This document shows, piece after piece, positions 1-7,706 of a stretch of 30,279 nt of DNA. How positions within the stretch are numbered: the stretch's first letter is position 1; each line of letters starts with the position of its first letter. The DNA is from Microbacteriaceae bacterium. Its GTDB lineage: Bacteria > Actinomycetota > Actinomycetes > Actinomycetales > Microbacteriaceae. Made by a program: the position numbers and the translations under genes. A model generated the notes under the pieces. It ran no database searches. It was not told where the DNA came from and worked only from the letters and a program-made list of their open reading frames with translations. The DNA is taken from NCBI GenBank assembly GCA_012719255.1, contig JAAYAS010000031.1, positions 1 through 30,279 on the forward strand, read 5' to 3'.

Positions 1-1281
1 CTCGAGGCGCTCGTGGAAGTCGCGGATCGCATCCGGGTCGGTGATGAGCGGGTAGTCGAGGCAGTTGATCGCGGCGAACGCCTCGAACATGTTCGAGTCG
101 TAGTGCCCGTCCATGTCGCGGCCGTAGTACGAGTCGCTGAGGAGGAAGAACAGCTGCGGGTCGGCCGAGTCGAACCAGTCGGCGAACGCCATCGAGAGGT
201 ACTGCCAGGAGCTCGAGTCGTACATCGACACGGTGATCGCCATCTGCACGACGCCGCTCGTGAGCACCCGGCCGTCGTGGTTCTTCGGCAGCGTGCGGTC
301 GACCTCGTCCATCACGGCCTGCATCTCGGCGATCGCGCCGTCGACATCGGTCGAGCGGTAGGGGCAGTCGGCCGAGCTGAAGCAGTCGCGCAGGTAGTTG
401 CGGGTGGCGTCGCCGAACTTCTGCTGCTGGTCGATGACGACGTCGAACATCGGCACGGTCGGGTCGGTGGCGCCGTCGAGCACGATGCGGCCGACGCGCT
501 CGGGGTAGCGGTCGATGTACTGGGCGCCGATGTCGGTGCCGTACGAGAGGCCGAAGTACGCGAGCTTGGTGTCGCCGACGAGGGCGCGCAGCAGGTCGAG
601 GTCCTGCACGGTCGAGGCGGTGTCGACGAAGCCGAGCAGCTCGCCCGTGTTCATCGCGCAGTCGCGGCCGAAGGCGATCGCCTGCTCGACGCCCCACTCG
701 TTCCACTCCTCGGGGGTCATCGAGTCGGCGCCGTCGGGCACCCCGTAGAAGTAGTCGTCCATGCCCTCGTCGTCGCGGCACTCCACCGCGCTCGAGCGGC
801 CGACGCCGCGCGGGTCCCAACCGACGATGTCGTAGTTCTCGCGCAGGTCGGCCGAGAAGAAGTAGTCGGCGCTCATGGCGACGAAGTCGGCGCCGCTCGC
901 GCCGGGGCCGCCGGGGTTGGTGAAGAGCGTGCCCTGCGAGGCGCCGTCGGCGGGCCGCTTCACGAGGAAGAGGTCGATCGGGTCGCGCTCCCCCGGCGCC
1001 GACCAGTCCATCGGCGCCTGCACGGTCGCGCACTCGTAGTCCTCGGGCGCGGTGAGCGAGGCGTCGCACGCCTGCCAGTCGATCTCCTGCTCGAAGAAGC
1101 CGAGCGCGTCGGGGGCCGTGCTCTCGTCGACGAGCACCATGCCGTCGTCGCCGCCCTCGTCGACGCCGGTCGCCGTGAGCTCCTCGATGAGCGTGCAGCC
1201 CGACAGCGCGATCACCGCCGCGGTGCCGGCGGCGAGGGCCGCGAGGAAGCGGGCGCGGGGCCGCGCGGTCCGGTCGGTCAT
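1..1281 (-). CDS. Secreted alpha/beta-hydrolase lipoprotein, tripeptidyl-aminopeptidase-like (3' end outside window)
   Basis: The frame is open from base 1 to ATG 1281, giving 427 visible codons; the C-terminus is off the left edge. A GGAGG-type ribosome site just upstream favours this ATG over the in-frame ATG at 1293. The N-terminus has a basic stretch, a hydrophobic segment and a lipobox L-S-G-C with the lipidated Cys at about residue 29, so the protein should be anchored to the outer face of the membrane. The oxyanion-region motif NPGGPG (about 122-127) and nucleophile elbow G-L-S-Y-G (Ser about 246) are those of the alpha/beta-hydrolase family with a TAP-like C-terminal domain, as in Streptomyces tripeptidyl aminopeptidases. 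The catalytic Asp and His would lie past the edge. It is 50 bp downstream of holB on the same strand and may be cotranscribed. Peptidase activity is inferred from family; esterase activity is possible. Confidence 0.9.
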   Translation of the reverse strand, partial: MTDRTARPRARFLAALAAGTAAVIALSGCTLIEELTATGVDEGGDDGMVLVDESTAPDALGFFEQEIDWQACDASLTAPEDYECATVQAPMDWSAPGERDPIDLFLVKRPADGASQGTLFTNPGGPGASGADFVAMSADYFFSADLRENYDIVGWDPRGVGRSSAVECRDDEGMDDYFYGVPDGADSMTPEEWNEWGVEQAIAFGRDCAMNTGELLGFVDTASTVQDLDLLRALVGDTKLAYFGLSYGTDIGAQYIDRYPERVGRIVLDGATDPTVPMFDVVIDQQQKFGDATRNYLRDCFSSADCPYRSTDVDGAIAEMQAVMDEVDRTLPKNHDGRVLTSGVVQMAITVSMYDSSSWQYLSMAFADWFDSADPQLFFLLSDSYYGRDMDGHYDSNMFEAFAAINCLDYPLITDPDAIRDFHERLE

Positions 1282-1331
1282 CTGGTCCTCCATCGTCGTG
1301 GCCCGCGGGGCGGCGCCGGGATGCGGTCGGG

Positions 1332-2486
1332 TCAGTCGGCCGCGAACTCGAGCAGCAGCGCCTCGAGCGCGAGCGTCGGCGGCACGTTCACGGCGAGCCG
1401 GGCCCGCGCCGTCGAGATCGCGCCAATGCTATCGAGGGCCCGCTGGGGGCCGAAGCGCTCGGCCGCGCGTTCGATCTCGGGTCGCCGCGCCTCGTTCACG
1501 AGACGGACCGGCGCGTCCACCGCGCGCATGAGCACATCGCGCCAGAGCGACTGCGCATCGGTGAGGATGCGGTCGACGCCGTCGAGCGCGGCGCGCTTCG
1601 CGCGGCGCTTCTGGTGATCCTCGAGGTCCTTGAACATCGGCCGCAGCTGCCGCGGCGGTGCGGCGCCGGGCTCGAGGCCGAGGCTGCGCACGAGCTCGGC
1701 GCGCTCGCGCTCGTCGCGGTCGGCGGCGACCGCCTTGCCGTCCTCGTCGGCGATCGCGACCCACTCGGCCGCCTTGCGCACGGCCTCGCCGGCGCTGCGC
1801 AGCCCGAGCATCCCCTCGAGCGCGCGCTCCCGCCGCTCCCAGGCCTCGGGGGTCGTGACGAGCCGGGCGGCCATGCCGACGTGGCTCTGCGCCTCCTCGG
1901 CGGCGCGCAGGGCGAGCGCGGGGTCGACGCCGTGGCGGCGCACGAGCAGCTCGGCGACGTCGTCGGGCGCGGGCACGCCGAGGGCGACGGTGCGCACGCG
2001 CGAGCGGATCGTCGGCAGCAGGTCGGCCTCGCTCGGCGCGCAGAGCACCCACACGGTGGTGAGCGCGGGCTCCTCGATCGCCTTGAGCAGCGTGTTCGAG
2101 GTGCGGGCGACCATGCGGTCGGCGTCCTCGACGACGATGACGCGGTGGTCGGCGCTCACCGGCGCGAGCGAGGCGCGCTCGACGAGGCCGCGGGCGGTGG
2201 CGATGTCGAGCAGCGTCGTCTCGGTGACGACGGCGGTGAGGTCGGGATGCGTGCGGGCGGCGACCTGCGCGCACGACGGGCACTCGCCGCATCCGCCCTC
2301 GGGGCACAGGAGCGCCGCCGCGAACGCGTAGGCGGCGGTCGAGCGGCCCGAGCCGGGCGGGCCGGTGATGAGCCACGAGTTCGTGAACGCCTGGCGGTCG
2401 TCGGCACCGGGCCGCGAGGCCGCGGCGGCGCGCCGCAGGGCCGCGACGGCGCGCGGCTGGCCGGTGACCTCGTCCCAGACGCTCAT
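1332..2486 (-). CDS. holB: DNA polymerase III subunit delta'
   Basis: 384 residues. Delta' is the clamp-loader subunit that, with delta and tau/gamma, opens the beta clamp onto primed DNA. The N-terminal AAA+ domain has a P-loop G-P-P-G-S-G-R-S-T (about 42-50). Lys is replaced by Arg, consistent with a subunit that does not hydrolyse ATP, as in other delta' proteins. A four-Cys zinc module follows (Cys 61, 66, 69, 72), then the acidic motif V-V-E-D-A-D (about 118-123) and an S-R-V-R sensor-type motif (about 162-165). The ATG at 2486 lies 34 bp after the tmk stop with no clear Shine-Dalgarno, so translation may depend on tmk. Position next to tmk and topA is common in actinobacteria. Confidence 0.93.
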   Translation of the reverse strand: MSVWDEVTGQPRAVAALRRAAAASRPGADDRQAFTNSWLITGPPGSGRSTAAYAFAAALLCPEGGCGECPSCAQVAARTHPDLTAVVTETTLLDIATARGLVERASLAPVSADHRVIVVEDADRMVARTSNTLLKAIEEPALTTVWVLCAPSEADLLPTIRSRVRTVALGVPAPDDVAELLVRRHGVDPALALRAAEEAQSHVGMAARLVTTPEAWERRERALEGMLGLRSAGEAVRKAAEWVAIADEDGKAVAADRDERERAELVRSLGLEPGAAPPRQLRPMFKDLEDHQKRRAKRAALDGVDRILTDAQSLWRDVLMRAVDAPVRLVNEARRPEIERAAERFGPQRALDSIGAISTARARLAVNVPPTLALEALLLEFAAD

Positions 2487-2520
2487 GCGGCGGCCCGTCG
2501 GGCGGGGCGGGCGGGGCGGC

Positions 2521-3150
2521 TCATCGCCGGCTCGCGAGCAGCTCGTCGACGCGGTCGCGCAGCTCGGCGGCGACGGCGTCGGGCTCGCGGCTCGCGTCGA
2601 CGACGAGGTAGCGGTCGGGATGCGCGGCGGCGGCCTCGAGGAAGGCGCCGCGGACGCGATCGTGGAAGTCGCGCGCCTCGGCCTCGAGCCGGTCGAGCGC
2701 GCCGCGCTCGGCGGTCATCCGCTCGCGAGCGGTGCCGGGGTCGACGTCGAGCACGAGCACGAGGTCGGGCACGAGGCCGCGGGTCGCCCACAGCGACAGC
2801 TCGCGGATCTCGTCGGCGCCGAGCTCGCGGCCGGTGCCCTGGTAGGCGACCGACGAGTCGATGTAGCGGTCCTGCAGCACGATCTCGCCGCGCTCGACGG
2901 CCGGCCGCACCACGGTGGCGATGTGGTGGGCGCGATCGGCGGCGTAGAGCAGCGCCTCGGCGCGGGGGTCGACGTGGCCGCGGTGGTGGAGCACGATGCC
3001 GCGGATCTCGAGGCCGAGCTCGGTGCCGCCGGGCTCGCGGGTGCGCAGGACCGTCTCGCCGCGGGCGGCGAGGTGCTCGGCGAGCCGGGCGGCATGGGTC
3101 GACTTGCCGACGCCGTCGCCGCCCTCGAGCACGATGAACAGTCCGGTCAA
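2521..3150 (-). CDS. tmk: Thymidylate kinase (dTMP kinase)
   Basis: 209 residues, the usual family length. It phosphorylates dTMP to dTDP with ATP in dTTP synthesis. The P-loop E-G-G-D-G-V-G-K-S-T lies at about 9-18, followed by the R-E-P-G-G-T substrate loop and the D-R-Y-(I)-D-S-S-V-A-Y-Q-G motif that binds dTMP. The start is a TTG at 3150, chosen because a GGAGGA ribosome site lies seven bases upstream and because the P-loop must sit near the N-terminus. It has its own promoter-like TAGGCT (3187-3192) just past the topA terminator hairpin, so tmk-holB is probably a separate transcription unit from topA. Confidence 0.94.
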   Translation of the reverse strand: MTGLFIVLEGGDGVGKSTHAARLAEHLAARGETVLRTREPGGTELGLEIRGIVLHHRGHVDPRAEALLYAADRAHHIATVVRPAVERGEIVLQDRYIDSSVAYQGTGRELGADEIRELSLWATRGLVPDLVLVLDVDPGTARERMTAERGALDRLEAEARDFHDRVRGAFLEAAAAHPDRYLVVDASREPDAVAAELRDRVDELLASRR

Positions 3151-3186
3151 CTCGATCTCCTCCAGTGGGGTGCGGTCGCGCCGACG

Positions 3187-3192
3187 AGCCTA
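3187..3192 (-). promoter_or_regulatory. Candidate -10 box of tmk
   Basis: On the minus strand this reads TAGGCT (TANNNT type), about 37 bases before the TTG start. It sits between the topA terminator hairpin and the tmk ribosome site. The same TAGGCT word precedes the membrane-protein gene at 30030. No convincing -35 box was seen. Confidence 0.4.
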
Positions 3193-3209
3193 CGCGCGGC
3201 CTCCGACAC

Positions 3210-3236
3210 GGCGCGCCGGGCGAGCGCCCGGGCGCC
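3210..3236 (-). terminator. Hairpin terminator after topA
   Basis: GC-rich inverted repeat of 11 bp with one bulged base (arms 3210-3221 and 3226-3236, loop GAGC), starting nine bases past the topA stop. No long T-run follows, as is usual in high-GC actinobacteria. Confidence 0.5.
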
Positions 3237-3245
3237 GCATCCGGG

Positions 3246-6008
3246 CTACTCGGCCGCGTCGCCGTCGGCGGGCTTCGCCGCGGGCTTCTTCGCGGCGGGC
3301 TTGCGGGCGGCGGGCTTCTTCGCCGCGGGCTTCTTCGCCGGCGCCTTGCGCGCGGTCGTGCGCTTCTTCGCCGGACCCTTCGCGCGCTTCTCGGCGAGCA
3401 GCTCGACCGCCTTCGCGAAGGTGATCGTCGCCGGGTCGAGGCCGCGCGGCACCGTCGCGTTCGTCTCGCCGTCGGTGATGTACGGGCCCCAGCGGCCGTC
3501 CTTGAGCTTCACGCCCTTGCCCGACACCGGGTCGGGCTCGCCGAAGTCGAGCAGCACGGTCTTCGACTGCCGGTTCGCGTACTTCGGCTGCGCGAACAGC
3601 TCCTGCGCGCCGGCGAGGTCGATCCCGAAGATCGAGTCCTCGTCGGGCAGCGAGCGGGTGTCGGTGCCCTTCTTCAGGTACGGGCCGTAGCGGCCGTTCT
3701 GCGCGGTGATCTCGGCGCCCGACTCCTCGTCGACGCCGACGACGCGCGGCAGCGAGAGCAGCTGCAGCGCCTGCTCGAGCGTCACCGTCTCGGGCGACAT
3801 CGACTTGAACAGGGATGCGGTGCGCGGCTTCGGCGCGGCGGGCTTCCGGCGCTTCGGGGCACCCTCGGCCGGCGGCTCGGGCTCGGGGAGCACCTCCGAG
3901 ATGTACGGGCCGAAGCGGCCGTCCTTGACGACGAGGTCGTGGCCGGTCTCGGGGTCCTGGCCGAGCACGCGGTCGCCGGCGACCGGGGCGTCGATGAGCT
4001 CCTGCACCTTCTCGGGCGTGAGCTCGTCGGGGGCGAGGTCCTCGGGCACGTTGATGCGGCGCGGGGTCGCGTCCTCGGCCGCATCCGGGTCGACGATCTC
4101 GATGTACGGGCCGTAGCGGCCGATGCGCAGCGTCGCCGTCTCGGTGAGCGGCGTCGAGTTCAGCGCGCGGGCGTCGATCTCGCCGAGGTCGTCGATGACG
4201 CGGCGCAGGCCCGGGTGGTCGTCGCTGCCGAAGTAGAAGCGGCCGAGCCACTCGGTGCGGTCCTCGTCGCCGGCGGCGATGTGGTCGAGGTCGGCCTCCA
4301 TCTGCGCGGTGAAGTCGTACTCGACGAGCTCGCCGAAGTGCTGCTCGAGCAGCCGCACGACCGAGAAGGCGGTCCAGCTCGGCACGAGCGCGGTGCCGCG
4401 GGTCGACACGTAGCCGCGGTCCTGGATCGTCGCGATGATCGACGCGTAGGTCGAGGGCCGGCCGATGCCGAGCTCGTCGAGCGCCTTCACGAGGCTCGCC
4501 TCGGTGTAGCGCGGCGGCGGGGTCGTCTCGTGCGGCTTCGCCTCGGCGCCGGCGACGTCGACGGCCTGCCCCTCCTGCAGCGGGGGCAGCTTCGCGCCGT
4601 CCTTCGCGTCGTCGGCGTTGCGCGCCTCGTCGCGGCCCTCCTCGTAGGCGGCGAGGAAGCCGCGGAAGGTGATGACGGTGCCCGACACCTGGTACTCGCT
4701 CGCGGTCGGCGCGAGCGTGCCCTGCGCATCCGGCAGGTCGATCGGCGCGCCGTCGAGGGTGACCGTCGCGGTCTGGCCCTTCGCGTCGGCCATCTGCGAG
4801 GCGACGGTGCGCTTCCAGATGAGGTCGTAGAGCTTGCGCTCCTGATCGCTCACGCCGGCGAGGTCGCGCGGCCGCACGAACTCCGAGCCGGCGGGGCGGA
4901 TCGCCTCGTGCGCCTCCTGCGCGCCCTTCGACTTCGCGCCGTAGACGCGCGGCTTCGCGGGCACCGAGTCGGCGCCGTAGAGCTCGGCGGCCTGGCTGCG
5001 GGCCGCCGCGATCGCCTGCTGCGAGAGGTTCGGCGAGTCGGTGCGCATATAGGTGATGTGGCCGTTCTCGTAGAGCGACTGCGCGACCGACATCGTCTGC
5101 CGGGCCGAGAAGCGCAGCTTGCGCGAGGCCTCCTGCTGCAGCGTCGAGGTGGTGAACGGCGCCGCCGGGCGGCGCGTGTACGGCTTCGACTCGACGGCGC
5201 GCACCGTCACCGCGACGTCGCCGGCGGCGAGCGCGTCGGCGAGCGCGGTGGCCGCGGCCTCGCCGAGCACGACGGCGTCGCCCTTGAGCCGGCCGAGGTC
5301 GTCGAAGTCGCGGCCGGTGGCGACGCGCTCGCCGTCGAGGCGGGTGAGGCGCACGCCGAAGCCCTGGCCGGCGGCGGCGAACTGCGCCTCGACGCCCCAG
5401 TACGAGGCGGCGACGAACGCGAGCCGCTCGCGCTCGCGTTCGACGATGAGGCGGGTGGCCGCCGACTGCACGCGGCCGGCCGAGAGGCCCGGGCCGACCT
5501 TGCGCCAGAGCACCGGAGAGATCTCGTAGCCGTAGAGGCGGTCGAGGATGCGGCGGGTCTCCTGCGCGTCGACGAGGTGCGCGTCGATGTCGCGGGTGCG
5601 GTCCTTCGCGGCCTCGACGGCCTCGCGGGTGATCTCGTTGAAGACCATGCGCTTCACGGGCACCTTCGGCTTCAGCACCTCGAGCAGGTGCCACGCGATC
5701 GCCTCGCCCTCGCGGTCCTCATCAGTGGCGAGGATGAGCTCGTCGGCGGTCTTCAGCGCCTTGCGCAGCTCGGCGACGGTCTTCTTCTTCGCCTCCGAGA
5801 CGACGTAGTACGGCTCGAAGCCGTTCTCGACGTCGACCGAGAACTTGCCGAGCGAGCCGGTCTTGCGCTCGGGCGGCAGGTTCTTCGGCTCGATGAGGTC
5901 GCGGATGTGACCGACCGAGGCCATCACGGTGTAGTCGTCGCCGAGGTACTGCGAGATGCTCTTCACCTTCGTGGGCGACTCGACGATGACAAGTGTGTTG
6001 CCGGACAA
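3246..6008 (-). CDS. topA: DNA topoisomerase I (type IA)
   Basis: 920 residues. It relaxes negative supercoils through a transient 5'-phosphotyrosine. The N-terminal Toprim domain shows L-V-I-V-E-S-P-T-K with Glu10 and the acidic cluster T-D-E-D-R-E-G-E (Asp96, Asp98). The catalytic tyrosine is in H-I-T-Y-M-R-T-D-S (Tyr about 320). The C-terminal half carries several repeats of the type 'G-R-(Y/F/W)-G-P-Y' typical of actinobacterial TopA C-terminal DNA-binding domains. It ends in a Lys/Ala/Pro-rich basic tail (about 870-915) that resembles histone-like tails and is known in this family to aid processivity. The start is TTG at 6008 with AGGAA upstream; the first residues agree with family N-termini. 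Upstream lies a 276-bp intergenic region with two palindromes. Confidence 0.96.
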   Translation of the reverse strand: MSGNTLVIVESPTKVKSISQYLGDDYTVMASVGHIRDLIEPKNLPPERKTGSLGKFSVDVENGFEPYYVVSEAKKKTVAELRKALKTADELILATDEDREGEAIAWHLLEVLKPKVPVKRMVFNEITREAVEAAKDRTRDIDAHLVDAQETRRILDRLYGYEISPVLWRKVGPGLSAGRVQSAATRLIVERERERLAFVAASYWGVEAQFAAAGQGFGVRLTRLDGERVATGRDFDDLGRLKGDAVVLGEAAATALADALAAGDVAVTVRAVESKPYTRRPAAPFTTSTLQQEASRKLRFSARQTMSVAQSLYENGHITYMRTDSPNLSQQAIAAARSQAAELYGADSVPAKPRVYGAKSKGAQEAHEAIRPAGSEFVRPRDLAGVSDQERKLYDLIWKRTVASQMADAKGQTATVTLDGAPIDLPDAQGTLAPTASEYQVSGTVITFRGFLAAYEEGRDEARNADDAKDGAKLPPLQEGQAVDVAGAEAKPHETTPPPRYTEASLVKALDELGIGRPSTYASIIATIQDRGYVSTRGTALVPSWTAFSVVRLLEQHFGELVEYDFTAQMEADLDHIAAGDEDRTEWLGRFYFGSDDHPGLRRVIDDLGEIDARALNSTPLTETATLRIGRYGPYIEIVDPDAAEDATPRRINVPEDLAPDELTPEKVQELIDAPVAGDRVLGQDPETGHDLVVKDGRFGPYISEVLPEPEPPAEGAPKRRKPAAPKPRTASLFKSMSPETVTLEQALQLLSLPRVVGVDEESGAEITAQNGRYGPYLKKGTDTRSLPDEDSIFGIDLAGAQELFAQPKYANRQSKTVLLDFGEPDPVSGKGVKLKDGRWGPYITDGETNATVPRGLDPATITFAKAVELLAEKRAKGPAKKRTTARKAPAKKPAAKKPAARKPAAKKPAAKPADGDAAE

Positions 6009-6188
6009 CGTGGTTCCTAATCATTGGCGCCCTGGGGGCGTTGGGGCGGGTGCGGTGCGGCGTCGCGCGGGGCGCGGATGGGGGCTGCCGCAGGGCCCTG
6101 CCGGGGCGCGCGATGCGGCGCGGGCCTCCGGGATGCGTTGCCGCCAACGTATACCAGGTCGCCCGGGAAGCCCGCTTCCGCACCCGCC

Positions 6189-6222
6189 CCGACCGGCACT
6201 TGCAGGTGCGACCACCGGTCCG
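6189..6222. repeat. 34-bp palindromic element, copy A
   Basis: Arms of 15 nt (6189-6203 and 6208-6222) around loop AGGT. Of 15 positions, 10 are Watson-Crick and one more is G-T on the plus strand. Two of the remaining mismatches become G-U pairs in a minus-strand transcript. It lies 11 bp from copy B, downstream of the permease and upstream of topA. Confidence 0.65.
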
Positions 6223-6233
6223 ATCAGGGAGGA

Positions 6234-6267
6234 CCGACCGGTACTTGCGGAGGCAAGTACCGGTCGG
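6234..6267. terminator. 34-bp perfect palindrome, copy B; likely terminator of the permease
   Basis: Perfect 15-bp inverted repeat: left arm CCGACCGGTACTTGC (6234-6248), loop GGAG, right arm GCAAGTACCGGTCGG (6253-6267). It begins 17 bases past the permease stop on the minus strand. It belongs to the 34-bp family also seen at 6189, 10488 and 26008. There is no T-run, so a terminator role is inferred from strength and position. Confidence 0.7.
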
Positions 6268-6284
6268 AGGTTCGGGGGCGCAGC

Positions 6285-7658
6285 TCAGGCGTCGAGGTCG
6301 ACCTCGATCGCCTTCGGCATGGTGCGGAAGCCGCGCGTGAGCACCGCGAGGTAGACGACGCCGACGGCGACCCAGATCGCGCCGATGATCAGCGCCTGCC
6401 CGCTCAGCGAGAGCCAGAGCCAGATCGTCAGGCCGAAGCCGATCAGCGGCAGCACGAGGTACTGCAGCATCGCCCGCATCCCCCGCCGCCGCTCGTCGAT
6501 GATGAAGTGCTTGATCACCGTGAGGTTCACCATCGAGAACGCCGCGAGCGCGCCGAAGCTGATCACCGAGATGACGATCTCGAGGTCGAGCACGAGCGCG
6601 AGCAGCGCCACCGCCGCGATGAGCAGGATCGCGTTGCGCGGCGTGCGGAACCGCTCGCCGAGGCGGCCGAAGAACGAGCGCGGCAGCACGCCGTCGCGGC
6701 CCATCGAGTAGAGGACGCGCGCCGTCGACGCCTGCGAGGTGAGCGCGCTCGCCGAGGCGCCGACGAGGTAGGCGGCGAGGAAGAACGCCTCGAGGAAGGC
6801 ACCGCCGACGTGCGAGATGAGCTCGAGCGACGCGGTGTCGAAGTCGGTGAACGAGGCGTAGTCGGGCCAGACGCGCTGGCCGAGCCAGGTGATGAGCACG
6901 AACAGCAGGCCGCCGACGACGACGGTGAGGATCACCGCGACCGGCACGGTGCGGCGCGGCTCCTTCGCCTCCTCGGCCATCGCCGACACCGCGTCGAAGC
7001 CGAGGAACGACAGCGCGAGGATCGAGGCGCCGGCCGCGAGCGCCGCGAGGTGCGCGTGCTCCGACCAGAACGGCGAGGTCGCCGGCGCCGAGCCGTCGAG
7101 GCGGCCGAGGGCGAGCACCACGAACACGACGATGAACGCGATCTGGAAGAGCACGAGGAACGCGTTCGCGTTCTTCACCACCGAGATGCCGAGGAGGTTC
7201 AGGGTCGTCACCACCGCGATCGCGACGACGATCACCGACCACGCCGGGATCTGCGGGAACTGCGCGTTGATGTAGAGGCCGAGGAGCATGTAGTTCACCA
7301 TCGGCAGCAGCAGGTAGTCGATCATCAGCGCCCAGCCGGTGACGAAGCCGATGCCGGGCCCGAACGCGGTGCGGGCGTAGCCGTAGGCGCTGCCGGCGGT
7401 CGGCACCGAGCGCACGATGCTCGCGTAGCTCAGCGCGGTGAAGAGCATCGCGACGGTGGTGATGACGTAGGCGCCGGCGAGGTGGCCCTCGGTGACGTTC
7501 GTGACGATGCCGTAGGTGCTGAACACGGTCATCGGCACCATGTAGGCGAGCCCGAAGAACAGCAGCGACGGGATGCCGAGCACGCGCTGCAGCTTCGGGC
7601 CGCGCTCGGCGGGGGCGGCGGTGCTCGCCGACTCGGGGACGGGGACGGGGACGGTCAT
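6285..7658 (-). CDS. APC-superfamily amino acid/polyamine permease, PuuP-like
   Basis: 457 residues with about twelve hydrophobic segments; integral membrane protein. The N-terminal region (G-L-A-Y-M-V-P-M-T-V-F, then S-T-Y-G-I-V, G-S-A-Y-G-Y-A-R and M-I-D-Y-L-L-L-P-M-V-N) closely follows E. coli putrescine importer PuuP as I recall it. So do the middle motifs S-F-L-G-F-D-A-V-S and A-S-T-A-R-V-L-Y-S-M-G-R-D. The substrate is inferred to be a cationic amine or amino acid. The ATG at 7658 has AAGGAG seven bases upstream. It is 48 bp downstream of the amidohydrolase on the same strand, so the two probably form an operon that imports and then hydrolyses a compound, controlled by the divergent LacI regulator. 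Similar enzymes transport other amino acids, so the exact substrate is open. Confidence 0.9.
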   Translation of the reverse strand: MTVPVPVPESASTAAPAERGPKLQRVLGIPSLLFFGLAYMVPMTVFSTYGIVTNVTEGHLAGAYVITTVAMLFTALSYASIVRSVPTAGSAYGYARTAFGPGIGFVTGWALMIDYLLLPMVNYMLLGLYINAQFPQIPAWSVIVVAIAVVTTLNLLGISVVKNANAFLVLFQIAFIVVFVVLALGRLDGSAPATSPFWSEHAHLAALAAGASILALSFLGFDAVSAMAEEAKEPRRTVPVAVILTVVVGGLLFVLITWLGQRVWPDYASFTDFDTASLELISHVGGAFLEAFFLAAYLVGASASALTSQASTARVLYSMGRDGVLPRSFFGRLGERFRTPRNAILLIAAVALLALVLDLEIVISVISFGALAAFSMVNLTVIKHFIIDERRRGMRAMLQYLVLPLIGFGLTIWLWLSLSGQALIIGAIWVAVGVVYLAVLTRGFRTMPKAIEVDLDA

Positions 7659-7706
7659 GGGGCGCTCCTTCGCGCGGGAGGGGTCCGGTGGATGAGGGAC
7701 GGGGCG

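Noticed and set aside
13..3137. Long plus-strand open frames opposite the lipoprotein, holB and tmk
   Set aside because: They are rich in Arg, Val, His and Glu in the pattern of antisense reading of high-GC genes, and the opposite strand carries recognisable domains over the same bases.
3165..6020. 951-codon plus-strand open frame opposite topA
   Set aside because: It is the antisense shadow of topA; its composition is low-complexity and no motif is present.
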